From: Lysobacterales bacterium
Lineage (GTDB): Bacteria; Pseudomonadota; Gammaproteobacteria; Xanthomonadales; SZUA-36
DNA length: 43,154 nucleotides
Assembly (NCBI GenBank): GCA_029859645.1
Contig: JAOUCS010000016.1
Span: 1-43,154, forward strand
Direction: 5' to 3'
Shown: one piece after another, positions 24,916 to 34,533 of the stretch
How the letters are laid out: every line of letters starts with the position of its first letter
How positions within the stretch are numbered: the stretch's first letter is position 1
Made by a program: the position numbers and the translations under genes
The notes under the pieces: generated by a model
What the model was told of the DNA's origin: nothing
Database searches by the model: none
Seen by the model: the letters and a program-made list of their open reading frames with translations, nothing else

Positions 24916-26142
24916 ATGAGAAAAATGACCGCAGCGATGAAGTCCGCAGGGAGCAAAAGCCAGGCATACCAGGCCGGTTCCATGCCCACCCCGGTCAGGC
25001 CGGATACCTGGGTTCTGCTGCCGGCACTGCTGTTGCTTTCAATCGGGGTCATCATGGTAGGCTCGGCCTCGATCGCGATAGCTGAAGGGCATGGCGCCAG
25101 TCCTTATCACTACCTGTTAAGACACCTGGTTTTCATCGCGGCGGGTGTGACGCTGGCCTTGTCACTGAGAATCATCCCGATAGCGTTCCTTGAGCGAATC
25201 AGTCGCCCGATGCTGGCGATGTCGGTATTACTTCTGCTGGTGGTGCTGATTCCGGGTGTTGGGCACACGGTCAACGGAAGCACCCGCTGGATCCGGTTGG
25301 GTTTTGTAAATTTCCAAGTGGTGGAGGCCGTCAAGCTGATGGTGATCATCTACCTCGCCGGCTACCTGGCGCGCAAAGCGCAGCTGGTCCAATCCAGGTT
25401 TTTCGATACGTTCAAGCCTCTGATCTTCGCCGGCCTGCTTTCAGCCATATTGCTGGTGCAACCCGATATGGGCAGCGCCGCGGTGATAACCGCCATCGTG
25501 GCCGGCATGGTCTGGTTGGCGGGTGCTGCATGGCGGCACATTTTTGTGCTGGGCATGCTGACCTTGCCTGCTTTTGCATTTGCCGCCATGGAGCCTTACC
25601 GGCTGCGCCGCATCGTCAGCTTCATGGATCCCTGGGCTGATCCCTATGCCAGCGGGTTTCAGTTGACCCAGGCGCTGATCGCCGTCGGGCGCGGAGAACT
25701 TTTCGGTGTTGGAATCGGTGCCAGCATCCAGAAGCTTTTTTACCTTCCGGAGGCGCATACCGATTTTATTTTTGCAGTACTGGCCGAGGAATTCGGTCTT
25801 GCCGGCGTGATCGCCGTGCTGGCGCTGTTTCTCCTGTTGGTCACGCGCATCATGGTGATCGGCATCATGGCGCACCGCAATGAAAGGCCATTTGCGGGTT
25901 TTGTGGCTTATGGCATTGGTTTGTGGCTCGGTTTGCAGGCGATGGTCAGTGTTGGCGTCAACCTGGGTGTATTGCCCACCAAGGGACTGACCCTGCCACT
26001 GATAAGCTCCGGTGGCAGCAGCATGCTGATGACGCTGGTCGCGATCGGCATCGTGTTGCGAATCAAATACGAAATTGACCGCGAGAATGTCACGTATTTC
26101 CGCAAGAAAACCCCGTCCCTGGGAGCAGTCAATGAGCGCTGA
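24916..26142 (+). CDS. ftsW: Septal peptidoglycan glycosyltransferase FtsW (SEDS)
   Basis: A polytopic SEDS polymerase that extends glycan strands from lipid II at the septum with FtsI. The 408 residues form about ten TM helices after a 30-residue cytoplasmic N-terminus. Recognisable elements are LLLLSIGVIMVGSASIAIAE, GSTRWIRLG, the AHTDFIFAVLAEEFGL segment with the SEDS catalytic aspartate, and GVLPTKGLTLPLISSGGSSM. It starts 10 bp after mraY and overlaps murG by 11 bp. Confidence 0.96.
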   Translation: MRKMTAAMKSAGSKSQAYQAGSMPTPVRPDTWVLLPALLLLSIGVIMVGSASIAIAEGHGASPYHYLLRHLVFIAAGVTLALSLRIIPIAFLERISRPMLAMSVLLLLVVLIPGVGHTVNGSTRWIRLGFVNFQVVEAVKLMVIIYLAGYLARKAQLVQSRFFDTFKPLIFAGLLSAILLVQPDMGSAAVITAIVAGMVWLAGAAWRHIFVLGMLTLPAFAFAAMEPYRLRRIVSFMDPWADPYASGFQLTQALIAVGRGELFGVGIGASIQKLFYLPEAHTDFIFAVLAEEFGLAGVIAVLALFLLLVTRIMVIGIMAHRNERPFAGFVAYGIGLWLGLQAMVSVGVNLGVLPTKGLTLPLISSGGSSMLMTLVAIGIVLRIKYEIDRENVTYFRKKTPSLGAVNER

Positions 26143-27220
26143 GCAACGCGGAGTGTTGATCATGGCCGGAGGTACGGGTGGGCATATTTTCCCGGGACTG
26201 GCTGTGGCGGATGCGTTGAGCAACCGGGGTGTCAGCGTGCGCTGGCTTGGCGCCCGCGGCGGGATGGAATGCCGTACAGTCTCTGATGCCGGCTTTCCCA
26301 TTGATGTGGTCGATATTTCCGGCCTGCGCGGCAAAGGTGTGGTCCGTTGGTTGACGATCCCCTGGAAACTGCTTAGGGCAGTATTACAGGCGTTCCGGCT
26401 GCTCGGCCACCACCGACCGGCCTGCGCGGTCAGTTTCGGCGGGTATGCTGCCGGCCCGGGTGGGCTCGCGGCCCGTTTGCGTGGCATACCCCTGCTGGTT
26501 CACGAACAAAACAGGATTCCGGGGATGACCAACCGGGTGCTGTCGAAGATGGCGCAAAGCGTGCTACAGGCGTTTCCAGGCACCTGGCCAGACAGCCTTG
26601 ATACGATCAGTTGCGGCAATCCGGTCCGCAAGGCCGTTGTCGACATCACCAGGCCGGCCATCAGGATGGCGAATCGCCAGGGTGCAGTTCGGGTCCTGGT
26701 AACGGGTGGCAGCCAGGGCGCCAGGGCGCTGAACCTGCTGATACCCGGGGCATTGAGACTGCTGCCAACAGATCAGGCATTCGAAGTCAGGCACCAGGCC
26801 GGCAAGGGCAGGACCGAAGAGACAACACTTGCCTATGAAGAGTCCGGAATCCAGGTGGATATCACGGAATTCATTGATGACATGGCCGCGGCTTTGGAAT
26901 GGGCGGACCTGGTCATTTGCCGGGCCGGCGCCCTGACGGTTTCCGAGCTCGCTGCAGCCGGTGTTGCCTCCGTGCTGGTGCCGTACCCGCATGCGGTTGA
27001 TGACCACCAGACCCGGAATGCTGAGTTTCTGGTCGAGGCCGGAGCAGCCGTTGTGATGCAGGAGTCGGAAACCGGGCCAGAGTCGCTGTCAAAGGTGCTG
27101 CAGAGTCTGCTGGCGGATCGGCAAACCCTGGTGTCCATGGCTGAGAATGCACGCCGTGTCGCTGTGCCGGATGCTGCTGAGCGAGTAGCCAGCCTGTGCC
27201 GGGAGTACCAGACCGCATGA
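26132..27220 (+). CDS. murG: UDP-GlcNAc:lipid I GlcNAc transferase MurG
   Basis: A GT-B glycosyltransferase that makes lipid II on the inner face of the membrane. The start at ATG 26132 gives 362 residues beginning MSAEQRGVLIMAGGTGGHIFPGLAVA with the glycine-rich loop. Other family motifs are GGYAAGPGG, HEQNRIPGMTNR, VTGGSQGARALN and CRAGALTVSELAAAG. Upstream codons in the same frame lie within ftsW and are not used. Confidence 0.96.
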   Translation: MSAEQRGVLIMAGGTGGHIFPGLAVADALSNRGVSVRWLGARGGMECRTVSDAGFPIDVVDISGLRGKGVVRWLTIPWKLLRAVLQAFRLLGHHRPACAVSFGGYAAGPGGLAARLRGIPLLVHEQNRIPGMTNRVLSKMAQSVLQAFPGTWPDSLDTISCGNPVRKAVVDITRPAIRMANRQGAVRVLVTGGSQGARALNLLIPGALRLLPTDQAFEVRHQAGKGRTEETTLAYEESGIQVDITEFIDDMAAALEWADLVICRAGALTVSELAAAGVASVLVPYPHAVDDHQTRNAEFLVEAGAAVVMQESETGPESLSKVLQSLLADRQTLVSMAENARRVAVPDAAERVASLCREYQTA

Positions 27221-28650
27221 CCATGGCCGGTTCACATCTGCAGCCGATGCGACGTATCAACAGGGTTCACTTCGTGGGCATTGGTGGTGCCGGCATGAGC
27301 GGTATTGCCGAGGTCCTGGTCAACCAGGGATTCACCGTATCAGGTTCCGACCTGGCAGATAGCCGGGCTACCAGGCATTTACAGAAACTGGGTGCCACGG
27401 TCTTCAAGGGGCATGATGCCTCCCAGGTGGAAGGCGCCGATGTGCTGGTGGTCTCTACCGCGGTGGACAACGAGAACGCCGAGCTGCTGGCGGCCCGTGA
27501 GTTGCGAATTCCGGTCGTGCCGAGGGCGGAAATGCTGGCTGAGCTGATGCGTTTTCGACGTGGAATTGCCGTGGCGGGCACCCACGGTAAGACCACAACT
27601 ACCAGCCTGACCGCTAGCTTGCTGGCGGAGGCCGGGATGGACCCGACGTTTGTCATTGGCGGCTTACTCAATGCCTGGGGATCCAATGCGAGGCTGGGGG
27701 CCGGGCAATACCTGGTCGCCGAAGCCGACGAGAGTGATGGATCGTTCCTGTTGCTGCAGCCGGTTATCGCTCTGATTACCAATATCGACCGCGACCACCT
27801 GGAAGCATACGAAAACAGTTTTGAGAATCTCAGGAAGGCTTTCCTGGAATTCCTGCATCACCTGCCGTTCTATGGCGCCGCAATACTGTGTATCGACAAC
27901 GAGCACGTGGCGGAGATGATACCCGCTGTTACCCGCGCTGTTGTTACCTATGGCCTGTCCGAAAACGCGGACGTGCGCGCCACCGACCTGGTCCAGGACG
28001 GTCGCATGATGTACTTTCGCGCGCACCTCCCGAATCAGCAGTCTCCTCTGGAGGTCAGCCTCAACCTGCCGGGTGTCCACAATGTACGCAATGCGCTGGG
28101 CGCCATCGCCATTGCCTGGGAGCTGGGCCTCGATCTCGCGCCAATCGTTGACTGTCTGCGGAGTTTCGAAGGGATTGGCCGGCGGTTTGCCGAGGTTGGA
28201 CAGTTCCCGGTTCCAACGGGTGAAGTGATGGTGATAGAGGATTATGGCCACCACCCGTCTGAACTGGACGCAACGATTGCCGCGGCGCGGTCAGGCTGGC
28301 CGGACAAGAGAATTGTCGCGGTTTTCCAGCCTCATCGCTATACCCGGACGCGTGACCTCTTCGATGACTTTTCACAAGTGCTTGCGTCTTCGGATGTCGT
28401 GGTATTGACGGACATCTACCCGGCGGGTGAAGAATCCATCGATGGCATCGACAGCGGCGCCCTGTGCCAATCCATCCGCGCCAGGGGCCGTGTCAACCCG
28501 ATTCTCATTTCCGAGGTTAATGACATCCCTGCCGAACTGCCCGCAATGCTCGAAGATGGCGACCTGGTACTGCTTCTCGGGGCCGGCAATATCGGGCAAA
28601 TCGCGCAACGGGTGCGCGAGAATGGCTTTGTCGCGGAGGTGGTCGAATGA
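27217..28650 (+). CDS. murC: UDP-MurNAc:L-alanine ligase MurC
   Basis: Starts the stem peptide by adding L-Ala to UDP-MurNAc. The ATG at 27217 overlaps the murG stop (ATGA) and gives 477 residues; a second ATG is at 27223. Motifs are VHFVGIGGAGMSGIAEVL, the ATP loop VAGTHGKTTTTSL, EADESDGSFL and the C-terminal VIEDYGHHPSEL and FQPHRYTRTRDL. It overlaps ddlB by 4 bp; murB is not between them. Confidence 0.97.
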   Translation: MTMAGSHLQPMRRINRVHFVGIGGAGMSGIAEVLVNQGFTVSGSDLADSRATRHLQKLGATVFKGHDASQVEGADVLVVSTAVDNENAELLAARELRIPVVPRAEMLAELMRFRRGIAVAGTHGKTTTTSLTASLLAEAGMDPTFVIGGLLNAWGSNARLGAGQYLVAEADESDGSFLLLQPVIALITNIDRDHLEAYENSFENLRKAFLEFLHHLPFYGAAILCIDNEHVAEMIPAVTRAVVTYGLSENADVRATDLVQDGRMMYFRAHLPNQQSPLEVSLNLPGVHNVRNALGAIAIAWELGLDLAPIVDCLRSFEGIGRRFAEVGQFPVPTGEVMVIEDYGHHPSELDATIAAARSGWPDKRIVAVFQPHRYTRTRDLFDDFSQVLASSDVVVLTDIYPAGEESIDGIDSGALCQSIRARGRVNPILISEVNDIPAELPAMLEDGDLVLLLGAGNIGQIAQRVRENGFVAEVVE

Positions 28651-29588
28651 GCGCATTTCCTCCGGTCAGGCTGCAGGACCCGGCTGATTTTGGTCGCGTG
28701 GGGCTGGTCATCGGCGGCGACAGCGCCGAACGGGAAGTTTCGCTGGATGGCGGCAAGGCCGTTGGTTCAGCGCTGCAACGCAACGGCATTGATTACCAGG
28801 TTTTTGATGGTCCACTAGCCCTGTTCGAGGCGATCAGAGAAGGTCAGGTTGAGCGGGTCTTCAACCTGTTGCATGGACCGGACGGCGAAGACGGCTCATT
28901 GCAGGGAGCCCTGCAATTGATGAATATCCCGGTAACCGGGTCCGACCTGGCATCGTCGGCATTGACCATGGACAAGGTTCGCTCCAAGTGGGTATGGGCT
29001 CAGAATGGAATCGATTCACCCCCGTTTGAGTTTTTCGGACCGCATGATGATGGCTATGAACGTGCTTTGGACAGGTTTGGCCTGCCGCTGTTCGTTAAAC
29101 CCACCGGACTGGGATCCAGCATCGGTATATCCAAGGTAACTGAAGAGTCGGAACTGGGGCCAGCCGTGGAATTGGCCCTCAGCTACGGTTCCACCGTGAT
29201 CATCGAGGCGGGGATAGACGGTGACGAGTATTTCGCGGGCGTGCTGGGACAAAACACACTGCCCCTGATCCGGGTGGAAACTCCCCATGCATTTTACGAC
29301 TATGCAGCCAAATATGAATCAGATTCAACCCGCTATTTCTGCCCCTGTGGACTGGACAAAAAGCGAGAGGCAATGCTCAGGGGAATTTCATTCAAGGCCT
29401 ATGAAATTCTGGGCGCCTCAGGCTGGGGCAGGGTGGATTTTCTACTGGACAAGACCGGTAAGGCCTGGTTCCTGGAGGTTAATACCACGCCGGGTATGAC
29501 CGGTCATAGTCTCGTGCCGCAGGCCGCGGCCCATGTAGGGATCAGCTTCGATGAACTGGTCTGGCGCATCCTGGAGACGAGCCTGTGA
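28647..29588 (+). CDS. ddlB: D-alanine--D-alanine ligase
   Basis: An ATP-grasp ligase making the D-Ala-D-Ala dipeptide used by MurF. The 313 residues include GGDSAEREVSLDGGKAVG, LLHGPDGEDGSLQGAL, VKPTGLGSSIGISKV and the metal-binding EVNTTPGMTGHSLVPQAA. Overlaps of 4 bp with both murC and ftsQ indicate translational coupling. Confidence 0.97.
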   Translation: MSAFPPVRLQDPADFGRVGLVIGGDSAEREVSLDGGKAVGSALQRNGIDYQVFDGPLALFEAIREGQVERVFNLLHGPDGEDGSLQGALQLMNIPVTGSDLASSALTMDKVRSKWVWAQNGIDSPPFEFFGPHDDGYERALDRFGLPLFVKPTGLGSSIGISKVTEESELGPAVELALSYGSTVIIEAGIDGDEYFAGVLGQNTLPLIRVETPHAFYDYAAKYESDSTRYFCPCGLDKKREAMLRGISFKAYEILGASGWGRVDFLLDKTGKAWFLEVNTTPGMTGHSLVPQAAAHVGISFDELVWRILETSL

Positions 29589-30346
29589 ACCGTTACGCGG
29601 AAATCAATCACCAGGGTAACAGGGGTTTTGCCAGCGGCATCCTGACAGTTGTGGCCCTGTTTCTGCTTGCGCTGGGTGGTGCAGCCTGGGTAAGCATGGG
29701 CATCGTGGCAAATGACCGGTGGCCGATACGCTGGCTGGAATTGAATGGTGAGTTTCAGCGGGTCAGCGCCGAACAGCTGCGTGCCACCATTTCGCCGCTG
29801 ATCGACGAAAGTTTTTTCACCATCGACCTGCAGGAATTGAGTGAAGCCGGAGGGGGAATCTCGTGGGTTTCTTCCGTCCGGGTGCAAAAAAGTTGGCCTG
29901 ACACGGTAACGGTCACGATCAGGGAATTCACGCCCATTGCGCACTGGAACCGTGGGCAGCTTATTTCCCACGAAGGCCAGGTTTTCGCAGTTCCCGAGGC
30001 GGATGAAATCCAGGGTTTGCCCTGGCTGTACGGCCCTCAGGAGCGCCTGGATGAAGTACTGCATGCCTGGTCTGATTTCAGTGAGTTATTGGTGCCGCTG
30101 GGATTGGAAGTGCAGGGAATCAGGCTCGACAGGCGCGGTGCGTGGTCCATGCAATTGAACAACGGGACCCGCATCCAGTTGGGGCGGGAATCTGCCGGAG
30201 AACGTCTGCGCAGGTTACTGGCGAGTTGGGATTCACTGATGTTGGAGCAGCCCGCGCCACCGCAGGATGTCGATTTGAGATACACCAATGGGTTTGCGGT
30301 CATGTGGCCGCAGCAATCCGCAACCGTCAAAGGGACTGATAGCTGA
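29585..30346 (+). CDS. ftsQ: Cell division protein FtsQ
   Basis: A bitopic divisome scaffold that recruits FtsB and FtsL. The 253 residues have a short cytoplasmic N-terminus, one TM helix (about residues 19-40, ILTVVALFLLALGGAAWVSM), a POTRA domain (WPIRWLELNGEFQRVSAEQL onward) and the FtsQ beta domain. The GTG at 29585 overlaps the ddlB stop (GTGA), and the stop directly abuts ftsA. Confidence 0.94.
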   Translation: MNRYAEINHQGNRGFASGILTVVALFLLALGGAAWVSMGIVANDRWPIRWLELNGEFQRVSAEQLRATISPLIDESFFTIDLQELSEAGGGISWVSSVRVQKSWPDTVTVTIREFTPIAHWNRGQLISHEGQVFAVPEADEIQGLPWLYGPQERLDEVLHAWSDFSELLVPLGLEVQGIRLDRRGAWSMQLNNGTRIQLGRESAGERLRRLLASWDSLMLEQPAPPQDVDLRYTNGFAVMWPQQSATVKGTDS

Positions 30347-31579
30347 ATGAAGGCAAGGAAACCTGAAAAATCACTGGTCGTGGGACTTGATGTCGGAACA
30401 TCAAAGATCGTTGCTATCGTGGGCGAAAGCCAGGCCGACGGATCGGTCGAAGTCATCGGTCTTGGCTCGCACCCTTCCACGGGATTACGCCGGGGTGTCG
30501 TGGTCGATATGGCATCGACCGAGCAAGCCATCCAGCGGGCGGTCGAAGAAGCAGAATTGATGGCGGGGTGCGAAATTCACTCAGTCTACGCCGGTATTTC
30601 CGGAAGCCACATCAGGAGCCTGAATTCCGACGGTACAGTAGCGATCAAGGACAAGGAAGTTTCCGAGGGTGACGTGGACCGGGTGCTGGATGCGGCGCGG
30701 GCGGTGCCGGTGGCGGCCGATCAAAAGGTGTTGCACGTGCTGCCGCAGGAGTACGTGATTGATAACCAGGATGGTATCCGCCAACCCATTGGCATGGCAG
30801 GAGTCCGGCTGGAGGCGCATGTTCATGTCGTCACGGCTGCACTCAGTGCAACACAGAATATTGGTAAATGCGTCGCCCGCTGCGGTTTGACCGTGGATGA
30901 GTTGATCATGCAGCCGCTGGCTGCGAGCTACGCGGTGCTGACCGACGATGAAAAAGATCTTGGAGTCTGCCTCGTTGATATCGGCGCGGGGACCACTGAC
31001 ATCGCGGTATTCACAGACGGTGCGATCAGGCATACCGCCTGCATTCCAATTGCGGGCGACCAGGTGACCAACGACATCGCGGTGGCGCTTCGGACGCCAA
31101 CGCAGCACGCGGAAGATATCAAGATCAAGTATGCCTGTGCGCTGGAACAACTGGCGCGTAACGACGAAAGCATCCAGGTGCCCAGCGTGGGTGACCGGAC
31201 GTCCCGCCACCTGGCCCGGCAAACACTGGCCCAGGTGGTCGAGGCGCGGTACCGGGAGCTGTTCTCGCTGATACAGGCTGAACTTCGTCGAAGCGGATTT
31301 GAAAACATGATTGCAGCCGGTCTGGTCATGACCGGTGGCGCCTCGCGCATTGAAGGCGCCGAAGAGTTGGCGGAAGAGCTGTTTCATATGCCGGTGCGCC
31401 TGGCGACACCGCGTTACGTAACAGGTTTGTCCGATGTGGTCAGCAATGCCATACATGCTACCGGTGTGGGATTGTTGCTTTATGGAAACCAGGCAGATCC
31501 CGCCAGGGCACTGTTGAAAACTGGTGGTAGCGAAACTTTTGTAGATCGAGTCCGGAGTTGGTTCCGGGGTGAGTTTTAA
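30347..31579 (+). CDS. ftsA: Cell division protein FtsA
   Basis: An actin-like ATPase that tethers FtsZ to the membrane. The 410 residues show VVGLDVGTSKIVAIVGE (phosphate 1), the 1C subdomain, LVDIGAGTTDIAVF (phosphate 2), MTGGASRIEGAEELAEELF, and a C-terminal amphipathic helix (FVDRVRSWFRGEF) that binds the membrane. It starts on the base after the ftsQ stop. Confidence 0.97.
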   Translation: MKARKPEKSLVVGLDVGTSKIVAIVGESQADGSVEVIGLGSHPSTGLRRGVVVDMASTEQAIQRAVEEAELMAGCEIHSVYAGISGSHIRSLNSDGTVAIKDKEVSEGDVDRVLDAARAVPVAADQKVLHVLPQEYVIDNQDGIRQPIGMAGVRLEAHVHVVTAALSATQNIGKCVARCGLTVDELIMQPLAASYAVLTDDEKDLGVCLVDIGAGTTDIAVFTDGAIRHTACIPIAGDQVTNDIAVALRTPTQHAEDIKIKYACALEQLARNDESIQVPSVGDRTSRHLARQTLAQVVEARYRELFSLIQAELRRSGFENMIAAGLVMTGGASRIEGAEELAEELFHMPVRLATPRYVTGLSDVVSNAIHATGVGLLLYGNQADPARALLKTGGSETFVDRVRSWFRGEF

Positions 31580-31612
31580 CAATTATAAACGGCGAGCGAG
31601 AGGAGAAATAAA

Positions 31613-32788
31613 ATGTTCGAATTAGTAGAAAATTACACGCCCAGTGCAACAATCAAGGTTATCGGTGTGGGTGGCGGTGGCGGCAACGCTGTGGCGCAGA
31701 TGATTGACGCGAGTATTGACGGAGTGGAGTTCATTGCAGCCAATACCGATGCCCAGGCTTTGCGGCAGTTCAAAGGTAAAACCATTCTGCAGATTGGTTC
31801 CAGCGTCACCAAGGGCCTGGGTGCAGGCGCAAATCCGGAAGTCGGCCGTCAGGCGGCTCTGGAAGACCGTGACCATATCGTTGAGATGCTGGCAGGGGCT
31901 GACATGGTATTCATTACCGCCGGAATGGGCGGAGGTACCGGAACAGGAGCGGCGCCGGTCATCGCACAGGCCGCCAAGGAGCAGGGTATTCTGACGGTCG
32001 CGGTGGTCACTAAGCCTTTTCATTTTGAAGCCAGGCGGCGCATGCAGATTGCTGAAAAAGGAATCGAGGAACTTGCCGCACACGTCGATTCTTTGATCAC
32101 GATACCTAATTCCAAGTTGGGCGACGTATTGGGCGGCGAGACCTTGTTGCTCAACGCGTTTAAAGCCGCCAACGATGTCCTGCAGGGCGCGGTTCAGGGT
32201 ATTGCTGAACTGATCACCCGCCCGGGCCTGATTAATGTTGATTTCGCGGATGTACGCACCGTTATGTCCGAGATGGGCATGGCCATGATGGGCGCCGGGC
32301 AGGCGTCCGGTGATGACCGTGCCATCATGGCCGCGCAGGCTGCTATCGGCAGTCCGTTACTGGAAGACATCAATCTTTCGGGCGCCTGCGGCATCCTGGT
32401 CAACATAACGGCTGGCACCAACCTGACCATGAAAGAGTTTGAAGAGGTGGGCAGTACCGTTTCTGACCTGGCATCGGAAGATGCGACGGTGGTAATGGGT
32501 ACCGTGATCGACCCCGACCTTGGCGACGACTTGCGTGTGACTGTCGTGGCGACAGGTCTGGGAGAACCGATCCGCAGCTCACTGACTCGCGAGAAACCGA
32601 TGCGTCTGGTGGCCAACGGAACGACCGGCAGGCCGGAGCTGATCGAAGAAGCTGCACCGGTGGACAGCGGGTTTGCAATGGATGATGAGTTCAAAGTTTC
32701 CACACCCAGGGACAAGGACCTGTTCGAGAGGCAGAAGGATATCGATTACCTGGATATCCCTTCATTTCTCCGAACTCAGGCTGATTGA
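31613..32788 (+). CDS. ftsZ: Cell division protein FtsZ
   Basis: A tubulin-like GTPase that forms the division ring. The 391 residues contain the GTP-binding tubulin signature GGGTGTG (about residues 104-110), the [15 protein letters not shown] synergy (T7) loop, a short linker and the conserved C-terminal peptide [14 protein letters not shown] that binds FtsA and ZipA. The ATG has a strong AGGAG (31601-31605), the best ribosome-binding site in the cluster, consistent with high FtsZ demand. It is the last coding gene before a structured 298-bp gap. Confidence 0.98.
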   Translation: MFELVENYTPSATIKVIGVGGGGGNAVAQMIDASIDGVEFIAANTDAQALRQFKGKTILQIGSSVTKGLGAGANPEVGRQAALEDRDHIVEMLAGADMVFITAGMGGGTGTGAAPVIAQAAKEQGILTVAVVTKPFHFEARRRMQIAEKGIEELAAHVDSLITIPNSKLGDVLGGETLLLNAFKAANDVLQGAVQGIAELITRPGLINVDFADVRTVMSEMGMAMMGAGQASGDDRAIMAAQAAIGSPLLEDINLSGACGILVNITAGTNLTMKEFEEVGSTVSDLASEDATVVMGTVIDPDLGDDLRVTVVATGLGEPIRSSLTREKPMRLVANGTTGRPELIEEAAPVDSGFAMDDEFKVSTPRDKDLFERQKDIDYLDIPSFLRTQAD

Positions 32789-32837
32789 GCAGGCCTGCTG
32801 GCGTGAGCCACCCTGCACGCCGGTTCCTGGTAGGGAA

Positions 32838-32907
32838 GTCCGGCAACCGGAGACCTCGACTCGCCGTGCCGGCCTGCACGCAGGCTGGTGTCTCCCGGTT
32901 GCCGGAC
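32838..32907 (+). repeat. Large imperfect inverted repeat between ftsZ and lpxC
   Basis: GTCCGGCAACCGG-AGA (32838-32853) is complementary to TCTCCCGGTTGCCGGAC (32891-32907) with a single bulged base, closing a 37-base loop that contains a smaller hairpin (CCTG-CACG-CAGG near 32873). CCTGCACGC also occurs at 32812 and 32873, and a 10-bp palindrome GCAGGCCTGC starts right after the ftsZ stop. The RNA would be strongly folded. No coding frame is supported here. Confidence 0.6.
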
Positions 32908-32919
32908 AGGGGCGCAACG

Positions 32920-32943
32920 ACGGCCTCGAACGATTGAGGCCGT
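32920..32943 (+). terminator. Possible ftsZ terminator hairpin
   Basis: ACGGCCTC (32920-32927) and GAGGCCGT (32936-32943) form a perfect 8-bp stem with an 8-base loop. The downstream sequence lacks a T-tract, so termination would be weak or factor-dependent. It lies downstream of the larger repeat and upstream of the lpxC promoter region. Confidence 0.45.
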
Positions 32944-33042
32944 CCATGTGACGATAATGTTATGAGCTTGTTAAGATGTTGTTAAATTACAACAAGTGTG
33001 GTCTTTTTACCGATTTTCCGGCTATGCTGACAGCACCTATTG

Positions 33043-33051
33043 TGCTAGTAT
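33043..33051 (+). promoter_or_regulatory. Candidate extended -10 promoter of lpxC
   Basis: TGCTAGTAT fits the extended -10 pattern TGnTAnnnT, 36 bp before the lpxC ATG, in an AT-rich stretch following the ftsZ hairpins. No good -35 is seen. It suggests lpxC can be transcribed independently of ftsZ. Confidence 0.45.
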
Positions 33052-33086
33052 GCCGCTGGTTTTGAGGTCCTTGCGGAGCCCCAACA

Positions 33087-34001
33087 ATGATAAATCAACG
33101 CACCCTCAAGAATGTCATTCGTGCAACCGGTGTTGGAATTCATACCGGTGAAAAAGTATTCATGACCCTGCGACCTGCCGCGGTGAACACCGGCATTATT
33201 TTTCGTCGCACGGATATGGATCCGGTGATGGAAGTTCCTGCTTTTGCGACTCATGTGGGTGATACCAGCATGAACACTTCACTGGAGCAGAATGGCGTTC
33301 GGGTTTCAACGGTCGAGCACCTGATGTCCGCTTTTGCGGGGCTGGGTATCGATAACGCCTATGTTGACCTGAGCAATGCCGAGGTTCCCATCATGGACGG
33401 CAGCGCGGGTCCGTTCGTGTTTCTTATCCAGTCCGCCGGCATCGAGGAACAGTCTGCGGCCAAGCGGTTTATTCGCATCCTGCAGCCGGTAGAAGTGCGC
33501 CTGGATGACAAATGGGCTCGTTTCGATCCATTTGACGGCTTCCGGGTTTCTTTCAAAATCAATTTCAATCACCCCGTTTTTCGTTCCCACCAGTCATTCG
33601 CCTCGGTGGATTTTTCAACCACCTCGTACCTTAAAGAAATAGCCAGGGCGCGAACGTTTGGATTCATGCGGGACATAGAAATGCTGCGTGAACGCAACCT
33701 GGTACTGGGTGGCAGCATGGATAACGCCGTAGTACTCGATGACTACAGGATCCTCAACGAGGACGGGCTTCGCTATGAAGACGAGTTCGTCAAACACAAG
33801 GTGCTGGATGCGATCGGTGATCTATACCTTCTGGGACATGGCCTGATCGGAGCTTTTTCCGGTTACAAATCCGGGCATGAATTAAACAACCTGTTGCTCA
33901 GGGAATTGCTTGAACAGCCAGCCGCCTGGGAAGAAGTGACCTTTGACGACTCCGAGGCCATTCCGGTTTCCTACGCGCACCCGGCGCATGCCAACGCCTG
34001 A
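33087..34001 (+). CDS. lpxC: UDP-3-O-acyl-GlcNAc deacetylase LpxC
   Basis: The zinc-dependent, committed step of lipid A synthesis. The 304 residues match the family length and carry the zinc ligands H78 ([12 protein letters not shown]), H237 and D241 ([10 protein letters not shown]), plus the FxxxDGSAGPF-like [11 protein letters not shown] motif. The start ATG has GGAG 9-10 bases upstream. The position after ftsZ is canonical. Confidence 0.97.
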   Translation: MINQRTLKNVIRATGVGIHTGEKVFMTLRPAAVNTGIIFRRTDMDPVMEVPAFATHVGDTSMNTSLEQNGVRVSTVEHLMSAFAGLGIDNAYVDLSNAEVPIMDGSAGPFVFLIQSAGIEEQSAAKRFIRILQPVEVRLDDKWARFDPFDGFRVSFKINFNHPVFRSHQSFASVDFSTTSYLKEIARARTFGFMRDIEMLRERNLVLGGSMDNAVVLDDYRILNEDGLRYEDEFVKHKVLDAIGDLYLLGHGLIGAFSGYKSGHELNNLLLRELLEQPAAWEEVTFDDSEAIPVSYAHPAHANA

Positions 34002-34109
34002 ATTTCAATATTGACCTGGATTTCCTTCCCGACCTCCAAATAGGGACAATTCGGTCGATTTCTGCTATGATCCGCCGTCCGTGTGGTTGAGCTGAACAAT
34101 CAACCCCCT

Positions 34110-34529
34110 TCAGTCCTCGCTATCGCCCTCTAAGCGGGCCATTTGTTTGAGGGCTTGTTGTGCGGCGGGGGACAGACTTCTGCGCTTACGGTGTGTTTCA
34201 CGCGGTTCAACCAGAGGGGCTACGCGAATATCGATGTGTTCGATTTGCGTATAACCGGATAAATGCAGGGATTTGATGATTCCGGGCGCTTCCATGCGCA
34301 GCATGGTGGCCCAGGATGCGGAAGGAGAAATCAGGATTAAGCGGTTTTCCCTGATGGCACCTGCCTGGAAATGAGCAGCCAGCCCGGGTTCGAGGGAAGC
34401 AGCGATCAGGTGTTCGACTTTCACCAGGAGGTTGGCCTGCTGCAGCAATTTTCCGAGCGAAGCGCCGTGATCTGTGATCACATCGGAAACACGAAAGAAT
34501 TTTTTACCGGACTGAGGATGTCGAGCCAT
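34110..34529 (-). CDS. dciA: DciA-type (DUF721) helicase-operator protein
   Basis: DciA proteins load or recruit the replicative helicase DnaB in bacteria lacking DnaC/DnaI. Starting at ATG 34529 the product is 139 residues. The DUF721 core is seen as GKLLQQANLLVKVEHLIAASLEPGLAAHF, then a hydrophobic ENRLILISPSASWATMLRM segment, and a basic C-terminal tail. The longer open frame upstream overlaps the M23 gene on the other strand and is not used. The location between lpxC and secA matches the conserved context in Pseudomonas-like genomes. Confidence 0.85.
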   Translation of the reverse strand: MARHPQSGKKFFRVSDVITDHGASLGKLLQQANLLVKVEHLIAASLEPGLAAHFQAGAIRENRLILISPSASWATMLRMEAPGIIKSLHLSGYTQIEHIDIRVAPLVEPRETHRKRRSLSPAAQQALKQMARLEGDSED

Positions 34530-34533
34530 ATCT

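Noticed and set aside
25441-26487. Minus-strand frame of 348 codons opposite ftsW and murG
   Set aside because: It is a GC-driven shadow frame of two conserved genes.
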